This document shows positions 37,543-47,233 of a stretch of 64,000 nt of DNA, in pieces; position 1 is the first letter of the stretch; every line of letters starts with the position of its first letter. The notes below the pieces were generated by a model, which saw only the letters and a list, made by a program, of their open reading frames with translations, was not told where the DNA came from and did not search any database. The translations under genes were made by a program, and so were the position numbers. The DNA lies in assembly GCA_018401565.1 (NCBI GenBank), contig JAGYKS010000029.1, positions 137,001-201,000 on the forward strand. The letters run 5' to 3'. This DNA is from Acidimicrobiales bacterium. GTDB taxonomy: Bacteria > Actinomycetota > Acidimicrobiia > Acidimicrobiales > Acidimicrobilacustridaceae.

Positions 37543-39208
37543 TCAGCCAACGTCGATGAGGCTCAGGGTGTCGTCGAGGAACCTCTGACGACACAGACTG
37601 CGCTGCAATTTGCCCGACGATGTCTTGGGGAGGGTGCCAGCCGGCACCAGCACCACGTCACTTGGCGGCAGACCCGACACCGACCTGGCGGCCTCACGCA
37701 CGTTTCGGATCAGTTCCTCACTGGCGTCACCCTTGATCTCGGCCACCACCACCATGGCCTCCTGGCCCCGCCGACCCTCGATGCCAAAAGCGATCACGTT
37801 GCCGGGACGCACGCCGTCGACGGTGGCGACGGACCGCTCGACGTCCTCGGGGAAGATATTGCGTCCGCCGACGATGATCACGTCCTTGATCCGCCCACAA
37901 AGCACCAGCTCACCATCAAGCAGGTAGGACAGGTCACCGGTGCGCAGCCATCCATCGCGGAACATCTCAGCGGTCGCCTCGGGATTTTTGTAGTACCCGG
38001 GGGTGACCGACGTTCCACGGAACTCGAGTTCTCCGACCTCACGCTCGGCCGAGCGGCTCCGCTGTGGCCGGGTCCACGACCCGAATCTCCAGGCCCGGGA
38101 TGGGACGACCCAGCACCACAAACGATCTGGTGCCGGGGGCGTCGGGATCTGCCGGGGCGGCGTAGCGCTCCTGCTCGAGCGTCTGCAGATCGACCGGGTC
38201 GGTTCGCAACCCCTGTCCCACGTTCGGGAACGTTCCGGCAATGGCAACCTCGGCCATGCCAAAGGCCGGAAATACCGACCCGGCGCTCATGCCATGGCGT
38301 TCGCCGGCATCGAGCAACGCCTGCACCCCGGCCGGGTCGACAGGCTCAGCCCCGTTGAGGGCGATGCGCAGGCACGACAGGTCGAGGACTTCCTTGGCTC
38401 GCGGTCAGGCCACGGGCCACCAGAGCCCACGAAAAATTGGGCCCGGCGGTCACCGTGCCGCGGTAATCGTGGATCCACTGCATCCACCTGGACGGTCGGG
38501 CGGTGAAGTCCTGGGGTGCACCCAGCACCAGGCGGGCACCTGAGGTCATGGGGATGAGCAACAGCCCCACCAGACCCATGTCGTGATAGAGCGGAAGCCA
38601 CGACACGAACACGTCGTTGTCGAGGTCCAGACTCCCACGTCACAGGCGCCGTCGAGGTTGGCCAGGATCACATGGTGCGGGAGCGTCACCCCCTTGGGCT
38701 CACTCGTGGATCCCGAGGTGAACTGGATGATGGCCAGTGCATCGGGGTCGTCGTCGGGCCTGGCCCACGCATCGGCCGGGAACGAGGCCGCCGCTGCCAT
38801 CAGCTCGTCGAGGTTCATCCGGTCAGGGTCACCGGGCTGATCCACCACGAACTCTGCCAACTGCTGGTCGACGACCAGGAGCTTGGCGTCAGCCTTGGCC
38901 ACCCGCGAGCGTGTCTGGTTCACAAACTCCTCGATGGACGCCAGTCGCATCGGCAGCGGAAGGCACACCATCGTCGCCCCCGCCAGCCAGATGCCCTGCA
39001 TGGTGGTGACCAGCTCACGGGTGCTCGGACCGAGCAACGCAACGTGGTCACCGGGCTCAATGCCCCGGGCCTGCAGCGCAGCGGCCACCGACTTCGCATC
39101 CTCGTGCAGTTCGGCCCACGGAATGGTGACGTGATCGTCACCGCTGACGAAGGTCACCTCGCCACCGACGGTTGCAGCCTTCTCAAAACGCTGGGTGAGA
39201 GTTTCCAT
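37543..39208 (-). CDS. AMP-forming acyl-activating enzyme, FAAL/FadD-like (frame broken three times)
   Basis: The enzyme adenylates a carboxylic acid. Four frames connect through single-base changes near 38622, 38400 and 38048, giving about 554 residues. Motifs are FTSGSTSEPKGVTLPH (ATP-binding P-loop), FVSWLPLYHDMGLVG, FGMAEVAIAGTFP, and GRIKDVIIVGGRNIFPEDVE with the C-terminal catalytic Lys region PKTSSGKLQR. GPNFSWALVARGL and the long insertion after GMAE resemble fatty-acyl-AMP ligases more than plain acyl-CoA synthetases; CoA use is undecided. Three indels make a sequencing fault likely but a decayed gene possible. Direct repeats precede it. Confidence 0.85.
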
Positions 39209-39264
39209 TGGTTCTATGACCTCTGACTGGTCGATCGGGTTACTCGCTGACTCAGTACCGTTAC

Positions 39265-39294
39265 CAATGTCACTGTTTCCAATGTCACTGTCGA
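39265..39294. repeat. 13-bp direct repeat, two copies upstream of the acyl ligase gene
   Basis: CCAATGTCACTGT occurs at 39265 and 39280 (period 15). On the minus strand, the coding sense of the ligase, it reads ACAGTGACATTGG. The pair lies 57-86 bases before the ligase start and just after the leuS stop. Confidence 0.85.
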
Positions 39295-39318
39295 TTCCGG
39301 CAATCTCTCTGGGCGGGG

Positions 39319-41787
39319 CTACACCACGATGTTCACCAGTCTGGGTGGCCGAACGACCACCTTGCGCGGTGTGGCACCACCGAGTTGGGCCGCCACCTTG
39401 GTCGATGCCAGGGCAATGTCCTCTGCCTGCTGCGACGTGATGCCGGCCTCAACCTCGATGCGGTCCCGCACCTTGCCATTGACCTGGACCACCATCGTGA
39501 CGCGATCCACACCCAACAGGTCGGGATTGGGTTCGGGCCACCGCTCGGCGTGGATGTGACCCCCCCGACGTCGCTCCCACAACTCTGCGGTGAGGTGGGG
39601 AGCCATCGGGGCCAGCAACAGCAGCAGGGTGTCGACGGCAAAGTTCAGGGTATCGACCCGAGGCCCCTGCTCGGACTGGGCATAGCGGTAGAGGTCGTTG
39701 GTGGCCTCCATGCAGGCGGCGACGGCGGTGTTGTAGCTCCATCGCTCGTAGTCCTCGCCCACCTTGGCCATGAGGCGATGCACCGAACGCTCGATCTGCT
39801 CGTCGTCGGCGGTGACATCCCTGACCACCGCTGCCGACCCGACCTCTCCCTGGGCGAGGCGCCACAGACGCTGCAAGAAGCGCGAGCATCCATCGAGGCC
39901 CACGCCTTCCCAGTCGACGTCCTCTTGTGGTGGCCCCACAAACAGGTGGGCCAACCGCAGGGCGTCGGCACCTTCTGCGTCCAGAATCTCATCCGGAGCG
40001 ACGAGGTTTCCTTTGGATTTGGACATCTTCTCCCCGTCCAGGCGAATCATCCCCTGGGTGAACAACCGGGAGAACGGTTCACGCATGGTCGCCGGGGCGA
40101 TCCCCTGGTCAGCCAGCGCCTTGGTGAAAAACCGGGCGTACATCAGGTGCAAGATGGCGTGCTCGACGCCCCCGATGTACTGATCCACCGGCATCCACTC
40201 GGCCACCGCCGCCGGCGAGAACGGCGCGTCGCTGCTCCACGGGTCGCAAAACCTCAGGAAGTACCACGAGGAATCCACGAACGTGTCCATGGTGTCGGTC
40301 TCGCGCCGCACCGGGCCGGAACATCTCGGGCACGAGGTATGCAGGAATCCCTCGTGCGACTGCAACGGGGACTGCCCGGTGGGCTGGAACTCGACATCGT
40401 CGGGGGCCAACACCGGCAACTGATCGTCGGGGATCGGGACAACACCGCACTCATCGCAGTACACCACCGGGATCGGACATCCCCAAAAACGCTGCCGGCT
40501 TACCAGCCAGTCCCGAAGACGGAAGTTCACCTGCCGCTGGCCGAGGCCCTGACCCTCGAGCCAGTCGATTGCGGCCACGATGGCGTCGTCCTTGAGCATG
40601 CCGTCGAGGAAGCCGCTGTTGATGTGGGGGCCGTCGCCGGTGAAGGCCTCACCCTCCCACCCTTGCGGCGGGGCCACGGTGCGCAGGTGCGGCAATCCGT
40701 GGGCAACGGCGAAGTCCCAATCCCGCTGGTCCTCACTGGGCACGGCCATGACCGCTCCGGTCCCGTACCCCATGAGCACGTAGTCGGCGAGGTACAGCGG
40801 AACCGGTGATGCGGTGAACGGGTTGCGGACGTAGGCCCCGGTGAAGACCCCCCGCTTGGACAGCGCCTCCTGCGACGACATCCGCTCGACGTCCGATGCC
40901 CCGGCCACCTGGTCAACGAATGCCTCGACGTCGGCGCGCCGCTCAGCGGTGGTCACCGCCGACACCAGCGGATGCTCCGGGGCCATCACGGCATACGTCA
41001 TGCCGAAACTGGTGTCGGGCCGGGTGGTGAACACCTCGACCGACACGCCGTCGGCGTGCTCCTGACCATCGGCGTCCACCACCGGCATGCTGAACGCCGC
41101 CCCCTCGGATCGACCGATCCAGTTGCGCTGCATCACCTTGACGCGCTCGGGCCAGTCCAACCCATCGAGATCGTCGAGCAGTTCCTGGGCGTAGTCGGTG
41201 ATCCGGAAGAACCACTGTTCGAGGTCACGCTTTTCAACCAGTGCCCCTGAGCGCTCGGCAGTGCCGTCGGCCAACACCTGCTCGTTGGCCAGAACGGTCT
41301 GGTCCACCGGATCCCAGTTCACCGGCGCCATCGCCCGGTAGGCCAGACCGGCCTCCAGGAACCGAAGGAAGATCCACTGGGTCCAGCGGATGTAGGACGG
41401 ATCGTGGCTGTGCACCTCACGGCGCCAGTCGTACACAGCGCCGATGCGCTCGATCGAGCTTCGAAGCTCTGCCATGCGGTCATCGGTGAACGTGCGCGGG
41501 TGGACCCCGGTACGAATGGCTGCGTTTTCCGCTGGAAGTCCGAAACTGTCGAAGCCCATCGGCGACAACACGGCGTTGCCAAGCATGGTGCGATGACGGA
41601 CGATCAGGTCGCCGAAGGTGTAGTTGCGCACGTGTCCCATGTGGGCCCGACCCGACGGATACGGGTACATGCACAGCACGTAGAAGTGGGGCCGGGGGTC
41701 CCCGTTGTCCACCTCGTAGGTCTTGTGGTCACGCCAGTAGGCCTGCCACTTCGCCTCGATCGCCTGCACGTCGTAGCCGTCTGCCAT
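39319..41787 (-). CDS. leuS: Leucine-tRNA ligase
   Basis: LeuS charges tRNA-Leu and edits misactivated amino acids. The 822-residue class I synthetase has the HIGH-type motif PYPSGRAHMGH (residues 42-52), the inserted CP1 editing domain, two zinc-type Cys pairs (VYCDECGVVP and TSCPRCSG), and KMSKSKGN around residue 586. The start ATG at 41787 was chosen because the frame further upstream covers the tRNA-Ala gene. Despite its length it is uninterrupted. A tRNA-Leu is also in the window at 10.9 kb. Confidence 0.97.
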   Translation of the reverse strand: MADGYDVQAIEAKWQAYWRDHKTYEVDNGDPRPHFYVLCMYPYPSGRAHMGHVRNYTFGDLIVRHRTMLGNAVLSPMGFDSFGLPAENAAIRTGVHPRTFTDDRMAELRSSIERIGAVYDWRREVHSHDPSYIRWTQWIFLRFLEAGLAYRAMAPVNWDPVDQTVLANEQVLADGTAERSGALVEKRDLEQWFFRITDYAQELLDDLDGLDWPERVKVMQRNWIGRSEGAAFSMPVVDADGQEHADGVSVEVFTTRPDTSFGMTYAVMAPEHPLVSAVTTAERRADVEAFVDQVAGASDVERMSSQEALSKRGVFTGAYVRNPFTASPVPLYLADYVLMGYGTGAVMAVPSEDQRDWDFAVAHGLPHLRTVAPPQGWEGEAFTGDGPHINSGFLDGMLKDDAIVAAIDWLEGQGLGQRQVNFRLRDWLVSRQRFWGCPIPVVYCDECGVVPIPDDQLPVLAPDDVEFQPTGQSPLQSHEGFLHTSCPRCSGPVRRETDTMDTFVDSSWYFLRFCDPWSSDAPFSPAAVAEWMPVDQYIGGVEHAILHLMYARFFTKALADQGIAPATMREPFSRLFTQGMIRLDGEKMSKSKGNLVAPDEILDAEGADALRLAHLFVGPPQEDVDWEGVGLDGCSRFLQRLWRLAQGEVGSAAVVRDVTADDEQIERSVHRLMAKVGEDYERWSYNTAVAACMEATNDLYRYAQSEQGPRVDTLNFAVDTLLLLLAPMAPHLTAELWERRRGGHIHAERWPEPNPDLLGVDRVTMVVQVNGKVRDRIEVEAGITSQQAEDIALASTKVAAQLGGATPRKVVVRPPRLVNIVV

Positions 41788-41835
41788 GGCGGGAATGGTA
41801 GTGACCTTGCGCAAGCACCCCCGGCCGGGACGCGC

Positions 41836-41865
41836 TTTGGGGTGGGCTGGACGAACTGCTACATT
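41836..41865 (+). promoter_or_regulatory. Possible tRNA-Ala promoter
   Basis: TACATT at 41860-41865 sits 12 bases before the tRNA, a good place for a -10 element. TTTGGG at 41836-41841, 18 bases further upstream, is a weak -35. It points away from leuS. Confidence 0.35.
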
Positions 41866-41877
41866 CTCAGTTCCCGA

Positions 41878-41950
41878 GGGGCTATAGCTCAGTTGGTAGA
41901 GCGCTTCCATGGCATGGAAGAGGTCAGGAGTTCGATTCTCCTTAGCTCCA
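41878..41950 (+). tRNA. tRNA-Ala (anticodon GGC)
   Basis: Acceptor GGGGCTA pairs with TAGCTCC (one G-T pair), the D arm has GCTCAGTTGGTAGAGC, the anticodon stem CTTCC/GGAAG holds ATGGCAT with anticodon GGC, and the T arm has GTTCGATTC. The discriminator is A. CCA is not encoded (ACA follows). It is divergent from leuS. Confidence 0.95.
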
Positions 41951-41959
41951 CAAGCAAAA

Positions 41960-41993
41960 GGGCAGGTCAAGGGATGTTGTCCCGGACCTGTCC
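41960..41993 (+). terminator. Terminator of tRNA-Ala
   Basis: GGGCAGGTC (41960-41968) pairs with GACCTGTCC (41985-41993), with one G-T pair, and TTTCGTGTTTCC follows. This fits a rho-independent terminator just after the tRNA. Confidence 0.6.
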
Positions 41994-42017
41994 TTTCGTG
42001 TTTCCCGGTCTGGGTGG

Positions 42018-42425
42018 CTACCAGGTCAGACGGGGGGTGTCCCGCCACAGTCGCTCGAGGTCGTAGAACTCCCGGGATTCCTGCTGGAACACGTGCACCA
42101 GGAAGTAGCCGTAGTTCATGAGAACCCAGTCGAACGTGTCGGCTCCTTCAACGGCCATGGGCCGGGTTCCGTCCACCTCGGCCACACCCTGCTCCACGGC
42201 ACCGGTGATCGCCTTGACCTGCCGGTCACTGGGGGCCGAGCAGATGAGGAAATAGGACGTGATGCCGCTCACCCCCGCCACGTCGAGCACCACGATGTTG
42301 TGGGCTCCCTTGGCTTCGGCAGCCACTGCCGCAGCGGCCACCTCGGCCGGAGCGACCGACAGCACCTGCGGCTCCTGTGACTCCTGCAACTCCTGCACAA
42401 CGTCATCCACCGTCTGACTCCTCAT
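42018..42425 (-). CDS. rsfS: Ribosome silencing factor RsfS
   Basis: RsfS (RsfA, Iojap family) binds L14 and stops subunit joining under starvation. The 135-residue protein has the family stretch DVAGVSGITSYFLICSAPSDRQVKAI and the ending DWVLMNYGYFLVHVFQQESREFYDLERLW. The ATG at 42425 is favoured over an upstream start at 42452, since either overlaps the preceding LytR-like gene. The nadD-lytR-rsfS order is standard in actinobacteria. Confidence 0.94.
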   Translation of the reverse strand: MRSQTVDDVVQELQESQEPQVLSVAPAEVAAAAVAAEAKGAHNIVVLDVAGVSGITSYFLICSAPSDRQVKAITGAVEQGVAEVDGTRPMAVEGADTFDWVLMNYGYFLVHVFQQESREFYDLERLWRDTPRLTW

Positions 42426-43708
42426 CGTCTGACCCGTCAACACCCATGCCACGTCCGTTCAGGGACTCCAGCGCGTCCCGGCCGAGAACGACCGTCACAT
42501 CAACCGCCGACGCCTGTTCAGCGCTGCTCACCACCTCACCCACACCCAGCGAATCACGCAAGCGCTCGGCCCATGCGACGATCCCCCGACTCGGCGACAA
42601 TGAACTGGGTTGTGGCGTAGTCAAAGTTGGTGGCGTTTCCAACCGTAGCCACCTCGGCGCCAGCCTCAACCAGACTCGGTGCTGCCGGCAGCCCATTGTT
42701 GAGCATTCCGGTCCCGTCCAGAATGCGCACCCGCAGCCGACTTCCCGGTGCAGCCCCGACCGGGAACGGGATCAGGCGCGCCACCATGGCGTCGACCTGC
42801 TGGGTCGCAGGGACGAAAAGGGCTTCACCGCTCGACGGCACGGTCACTGTTCTCACCGGTAGCGTCACCAGCTCGATCTGTGACGCTGCCATCGCCCGCA
42901 CGAACCGTCCGAGGCCGGTGTCGGACTCGCCGGGAACCACACCGGGCCGGTTCAGGTCGGCGCCCACGGCCTCGAGCCACGCAACCCACAGTTGCTGCTG
43001 ACGCACCATCCGGTTGAGGTCACTCTCTGCGCTGTTGGTTGCAGCAAGGAAGGCCCCCACCTGATCGGGGCTGATGACGATCTCCCCGGCGTCGAACGTC
43101 AACGTGGATGATTCCGATCCGGCGTCCTCGTCACCAACCACTGCACTCACGGTGTCGGGGCTTGTCACCACCAGATCGCCCACCGGGGCGATCAGGGCGG
43201 CCCATTGCCCGGCGTCCACCACACGGGCCTCGACAATGCCGACGTTCAGGATCTGCTCGACCCCGGACGTCACACCGTCCATTCCATCCGACGACCAGCG
43301 GTCGGCCAGAACCTCCGACTCGGCGACACTGTCGGCGTCGCCGTCAGCATCAGCGTCAGCATCGGCGTTGCGGTCCGGCCCCGGAATCACCGTGGCCGGC
43401 GGGACGAACACCATGCCAGCGACCCGATCTCCCGTCAGCGACAGAACCACCGCAGAGCCGAGTGCATCGTTGTCGTCGACGACGATCACCGCCATGACCG
43501 GCGTTGGCTCAACCAGCGCCTCGAATCCTGGCTGGGTGGGATCATCCACCGTCCTGATCAGGTTGCCCTCGGTGTTGGCCAAAATTGCGTTGCTCCCAGC
43601 CCACACCAGCAGCCCGGCCACCACCACCACCGCCACCAGGGTGGCTGGGTACCACGTCGACCACCACGAGCGGGTGGCGAGGTCATCAGAGCCGGCGGGT
43701 GATGTCAC
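42403..43708 (-). CDS. LytR/LCP-like membrane protein with LytR_C domain (frame broken near 42585)
   Basis: The protein has a short cytoplasmic N-terminus, one membrane helix (TLVAVVVVAGLLVWAGSNAIL), a divergent LCP-type external domain (VMAVIVVDDNDALGSAVVLSL, MVFVPPATVIPG) and a C-terminal LytR_C domain. The last is split: LRVRILDGTGMLNNGLP is in one frame, and IVAWAERLRDSLGVGEVV and VTVVLGRDALESLNG in another. Removing one C from the run of five at 42583-42587 joins them to give about 434 residues. The LCP domain lacks clear catalytic Arg/Asp residues and has an acidic repeat (DADADADGDAD). It overlaps nadD by four bases. Confidence 0.8.
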
Positions 43709-44334
43709 GGCTGATCACGATAGATGCCGTGATGAATCGCATACGACGCCACTGCCCAAGGGAGCAATCCATCCACGGTCAGCCCGTTGCGCATTCGTCG
43801 TCGAAGGTCCGAGCTGGAGATGTCCATCCTCGGGATAACGAAGCGCTGGATGCTGCGGTCAGCTCCCAACATGGCGACGACGTCCGGCCCACTTTGGGCA
43901 GGGACATCAGGTCCGTCCCGCTGCACCACTGCGATGTCGGCCAACTCCAGAACCTCTTTCGGACGCTCCCACGTGGGCAAACCAGCCAACGCGTCGCTGC
44001 CCACAATCAGCATCAGGGTGACGCCAGGTGCACTCAGCTGGCGCAGGGTGTCGACCGTGAACGACGGACCGTTGCGCCGGACCTCAACGTCGGACGCCAC
44101 GACGCCGTCCACACCCTCGACCAGCAACCGGGTCATGGCCAATCGGTGGTGTGCCGGGGTGATCGGCGCCGACGCCGTCTTCTGCCAGGGGTCACCGGCC
44201 GGCATCATCAGGACTTCGTCGAGCCCGAACACGTCACGAGCCGCAGCGGCCGCTGCCAGATGGGCGTTGTGGGGCGGATCGAACGTTCCCCCGAATACGC
44301 CGATGCGAACGACCCCGCCAGCGGTGACCGTCAC
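43705..44334 (-). CDS. nadD: Nicotinate-nucleotide adenylyltransferase
   Basis: NadD makes deamido-NAD from nicotinate mononucleotide and ATP. The 209-residue protein has the nucleotidyl-transferase motif GVFGGTFDPPHNAHL near the start, VGSDALAGLPTW, and ISSSDLRRRMRNG, the second ATP-binding motif. It is the first gene of the nadD-lytR-rsfS unit. In many relatives proA precedes it; here about 7 kb of plus-strand and other genes intervene. Confidence 0.95.
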   Translation of the reverse strand: MTVTAGGVVRIGVFGGTFDPPHNAHLAAAAAARDVFGLDEVLMMPAGDPWQKTASAPITPAHHRLAMTRLLVEGVDGVVASDVEVRRNGPSFTVDTLRQLSAPGVTLMLIVGSDALAGLPTWERPKEVLELADIAVVQRDGPDVPAQSGPDVVAMLGADRSIQRFVIPRMDISSSDLRRRMRNGLTVDGLLPWAVASYAIHHGIYRDQP

Positions 44335-44759
44335 GGCGCTATTGGTGACGACATCGACAAATCCCTTTCCAATGGCCCATCACCTGGCCTAACCTGCTCA
44401 CCCAAGGGGGAAATGCGAACCATGGCCATGGTGGGACTCTAGGCGCCCACGGTGGTTTCCGAACCCTGACATCCCCCAACATCCCCCCCAAGTCGACCTC
44501 GGCAGTGCCGGGCAGCGCCCCGCCACCGGAAAGGTCCTTCGTCCGGCGTGACCAAGATCACGCCCGCAACGGGAAGCTATTGCGCTACGCGCTGGTTACA
44601 CCATTGCGATTAACAATCAGGCCCAATGGCCTGATCGACAGGGGGCATACCCATCGTCTGACTGTCTCGGCAGCCAGGTGATCCGTCCCAGAGCAGGCCC
44701 CCACCTGCACCATGCAATGCCGGTCACATCCTTACGGAGACCGACAAGGAGAAGACATC
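44335..44759. other. Long intergenic region with a perfect palindrome, upstream of nadD and the sigma gene
   Basis: No gene is supported in these 425 bases. They must carry divergent promoters. ATCAGGCC CAAT GGCCTGAT at 44616-44635 is a perfect 8-bp inverted repeat with a four-base spacer. It lies 125 bases before the sigma-factor start and could be an operator or a leader hairpin; no T tract follows. TGCGATTAACAATCAG just upstream is a locally AT-rich stretch. GACAAGGAGAAG before 44760 is the sigma ribosome binding site. Confidence 0.5.
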
Positions 44760-45590
44760 ATGAGCGATTCAGTCGGCCAGTACCTCAACGAAATCGGACT
44801 TGTTCCCCTGCTCAACGCAGAAGAAGAACGTCAACTGTCCCAGCAGATCGAAGCTGGTGTGGCTGCACGTGCCAAATTGGAAGCTGGTGAGCGCTCCGTG
44901 GAGCTTCGCCGTGCCGCCCGCAAGGGCGCTGCTGCCAAGGACCGTTTCATTCGGGCCAATCTCCGTCTGGTGGTCAGTGTCGCCCGCCGTTACCCCCTGC
45001 CCCCCGGCATGGAACTTCTGGACCTCATCCAGGAAGGCAATCTGGGTCTGGAGCATGCGGTCGACAAGTTCGACTGGCGCAAGGGTTTCAAGTTCTCCAC
45101 CTATGCCACGTTCTGGATCCGCCAGGCCATCGGCCGGGCGCTCGACCAGAAGGCAAGCCTGGTTCGCCTGCCCGGTGACCGTTCGGCCAGCCTCAGGGCT
45201 GCGCTGCGGGCAGTGTCGGGCGATGGCGACGAGCTCGATGAAGAGCACGCCCGTTTGCATCGCCTCACCACCCCGACGTCGCTGGACAGGACCATCGGCG
45301 ATGACGACTCCAACGAGCTCATCGACCTGCTGGCCGATGACAAGCCATCTCCAGAGGCGACCGTGATGGACCGTCTCGAAGAGGAGATGGTCACCGACCT
45401 TCTGTCGGTGCTCGACACCCGGGCCCGTTACGCCGTTGAGCAGCGTTTCGGACTTCACGACGGGCGCAAGCGCTCCTACCGTGAGGTGGGCGAGGATCTG
45501 GGTGTCACCGCTGAGGCGGCCCGACGCCTGGTCAAGCGGGCCGTCAGCACGGTTCGTGACGAGGCAGCCGACAGGGTCACTGCGGCCTGA
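44760..45590 (+). CDS. RNA polymerase sigma-70 family factor (RpoD/SigB-like)
   Basis: The 276-residue factor has region 1.2 (VGQYLNEIGLVPLLNAEEERQLSQQIE), region 2 (LRLVVSVARRYPLPPGMELLDLIQEGNLGLEHAVDKFDWRKGFKFSTYATFWIRQAIGRAL-type sequence), a short region 3 and region 4 (YREVGEDLGVTAEAARRLVKRAVSTVR). Region 1.1 is absent. This places it in group 2 of the sigma-70 family, not ECF or the primary factor. AAGGAGAAG lies seven bases before the ATG. No anti-sigma gene is next to it. The palindrome at 44616 may take part in control. Confidence 0.9.
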   Translation: MSDSVGQYLNEIGLVPLLNAEEERQLSQQIEAGVAARAKLEAGERSVELRRAARKGAAAKDRFIRANLRLVVSVARRYPLPPGMELLDLIQEGNLGLEHAVDKFDWRKGFKFSTYATFWIRQAIGRALDQKASLVRLPGDRSASLRAALRAVSGDGDELDEEHARLHRLTTPTSLDRTIGDDDSNELIDLLADDKPSPEATVMDRLEEEMVTDLLSVLDTRARYAVEQRFGLHDGRKRSYREVGEDLGVTAEAARRLVKRAVSTVRDEAADRVTAA

Positions 45591-45595
45591 GGTCG

Positions 45596-45613
45596 CCCGG
45601 CGTCACCGCCGGG
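45596..45613 (+). terminator. Hairpin after the sigma gene
   Basis: CCCGGCG TCAC CGCCGGG is a perfect 7-bp stem starting five bases after the sigma stop. No T tract follows. It lies 61 bases before the DAHP synthase gene and could end transcription or act as a leader hairpin. Confidence 0.45.
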
Positions 45614-45674
45614 TGGCACGACGCACTTCACTAATCGTCTTGCGTGGTGCTGCCCGGCAGGCAAGGGTTGGAAC

Positions 45675-47015
45675 GTGACTGCAACCTGGACACCGACATC
45701 CTGGCGATCGAGCACCGCCCGTCAACAGCCTGCGTGGCCTGACCCCGGCCACCTTGAGGCTGTTCTCAAGGACCTTTCGACCGTCCCTCCCCTGGTGTTC
45801 GCCGGTGAGGTGAGAAACCTTGAGGCCCAGCTGGCCGAGGTTGCAGCAGGTCGTGCGTTTTTGCTGCAGGCAGGAGATTGCGCCGAGTCTTTCTCGGACT
45901 TCTCGGCCGACATGGTGCGCGACAAACTCCGGGTCATTCTCCAGATGGCTGTGGTGTTGCAGTACTCAGCTGGCGTTCCCGTGGTGAAGGTCGGGCGCAT
46001 CGCCGGCCAGTTCGCCAAGCCGCGCTCGGCCGATGTCGAGACCGTGGATGGGGTCGAGCTGCCGTCGTTTCGGGGGCACATGGTCAACGACATCGCGTTC
46101 GACCCTGCCTCCAGAGGTGCCGATCCCGAGCGTCTCATGCAGGCCTACCACCAGTCGGCTTCGACACTGAACCTTCTGCGGGCCTTCACCAAGGGTGGCT
46201 TCGCCGACTTGCGTCGTGTTCAGGCGTGGAATCAGGAGTTTGTCGCCAACTCTCCCGAGGGGCGGCGTTACGACCAGGTGGCAGCCGGCATCGACAGTGC
46301 CCTGCGGTTCATGGCCGCCTGCGGTCTCGACGCCGACCACCAGCCCCAGCTGCACGAGGTCGACTTCTTCACATCCCACGAGGCACTGATCCTCGGCTAC
46401 GAAGAGGCCCTCACCCGTCGGGACTCACTCACCGGCGACTGGTACGACTGCTCGGCCCACATGCTCTGGATCGGTGAGCGGACACGCAACCCCGACGAGG
46501 CCCACGTGGAGTTCTTTTCCGGGGTTCGCAACCCGATCGGGTGCAAGATTGGGCCTTCGGCAACGCCAGACGAGGTGTTGGCACTGTGCGAGCGGCTCAA
46601 CCCCGAACGTCGCCCCGGGCGGCTCACCCTGATCACCCGGATGGGGGCAGCCAAAGTCGAAGACACTCTGGTGCCGATCCTCGAGTCGGTGGCAGAGGCC
46701 GGACACCCGGTGGTGTGGTCGTGTGACCCCATGCACGGCAACACCTTCACGTCGGACTCTGGTCACAAAACCCGTCATGTCGACGACATCATGACCGAGG
46801 TAGCAGGGTTCTTCCGGGCCCATGAGCGGGCCGGGACCTGGGCCGGCGGCATCCATATCGAACTCACCGGAGACGACGTCACTGAATGCCTCGGGGGTTC
46901 TGCGCCCATCGAAGACGCTGACCTGTCAACCCGGTACGAGACCATGTGCGACCCCCGTCTCAACGCCGCACAGTCACTCGATCTCGCCTTTCAGGTCGCT
47001 GAACTGCTGACCTGA
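45675..47015 (+). CDS. aroG: Class II 3-deoxy-7-phosphoheptulonate synthase (DAHP synthase)
   Basis: This enzyme joins phosphoenolpyruvate and erythrose 4-phosphate in the first step of aromatic amino-acid synthesis. The 446-residue protein matches the plant-like class II type of mycobacteria: [12 protein letters not shown] (Cys69 in the metal site), [62 protein letters not shown] and [17 protein letters not shown]. The start is GTG at 45675. Regulation by aromatic amino acids is usual in the class but not visible in the sequence. Confidence 0.96.
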   Translation: MTATWTPTSWRSSTARQQPAWPDPGHLEAVLKDLSTVPPLVFAGEVRNLEAQLAEVAAGRAFLLQAGDCAESFSDFSADMVRDKLRVILQMAVVLQYSAGVPVVKVGRIAGQFAKPRSADVETVDGVELPSFRGHMVNDIAFDPASRGADPERLMQAYHQSASTLNLLRAFTKGGFADLRRVQAWNQEFVANSPEGRRYDQVAAGIDSALRFMAACGLDADHQPQLHEVDFFTSHEALILGYEEALTRRDSLTGDWYDCSAHMLWIGERTRNPDEAHVEFFSGVRNPIGCKIGPSATPDEVLALCERLNPERRPGRLTLITRMGAAKVEDTLVPILESVAEAGHPVVWSCDPMHGNTFTSDSGHKTRHVDDIMTEVAGFFRAHERAGTWAGGIHIELTGDDVTECLGGSAPIEDADLSTRYETMCDPRLNAAQSLDLAFQVAELLT

Positions 47016-47233
47016 CCTCGCAGATGGCGCACGCACTGGCGTGACCGGCCAACCCACCCTGAGTCATGTCTGGGGCGAATTGGGAATGAAGTCACCCGAA
47101 AGTCGGTTAGTGTTATTTACATCGGCGTCGAATGGCCGGTCATCCGGGGTTCGAGAACACCAGCGGGATCCGCCTGCTGGGTCATGAATCGTGACCAGAG
47201 CCCCATCAACTGATAGACCCCTGGAGGTCAAAA

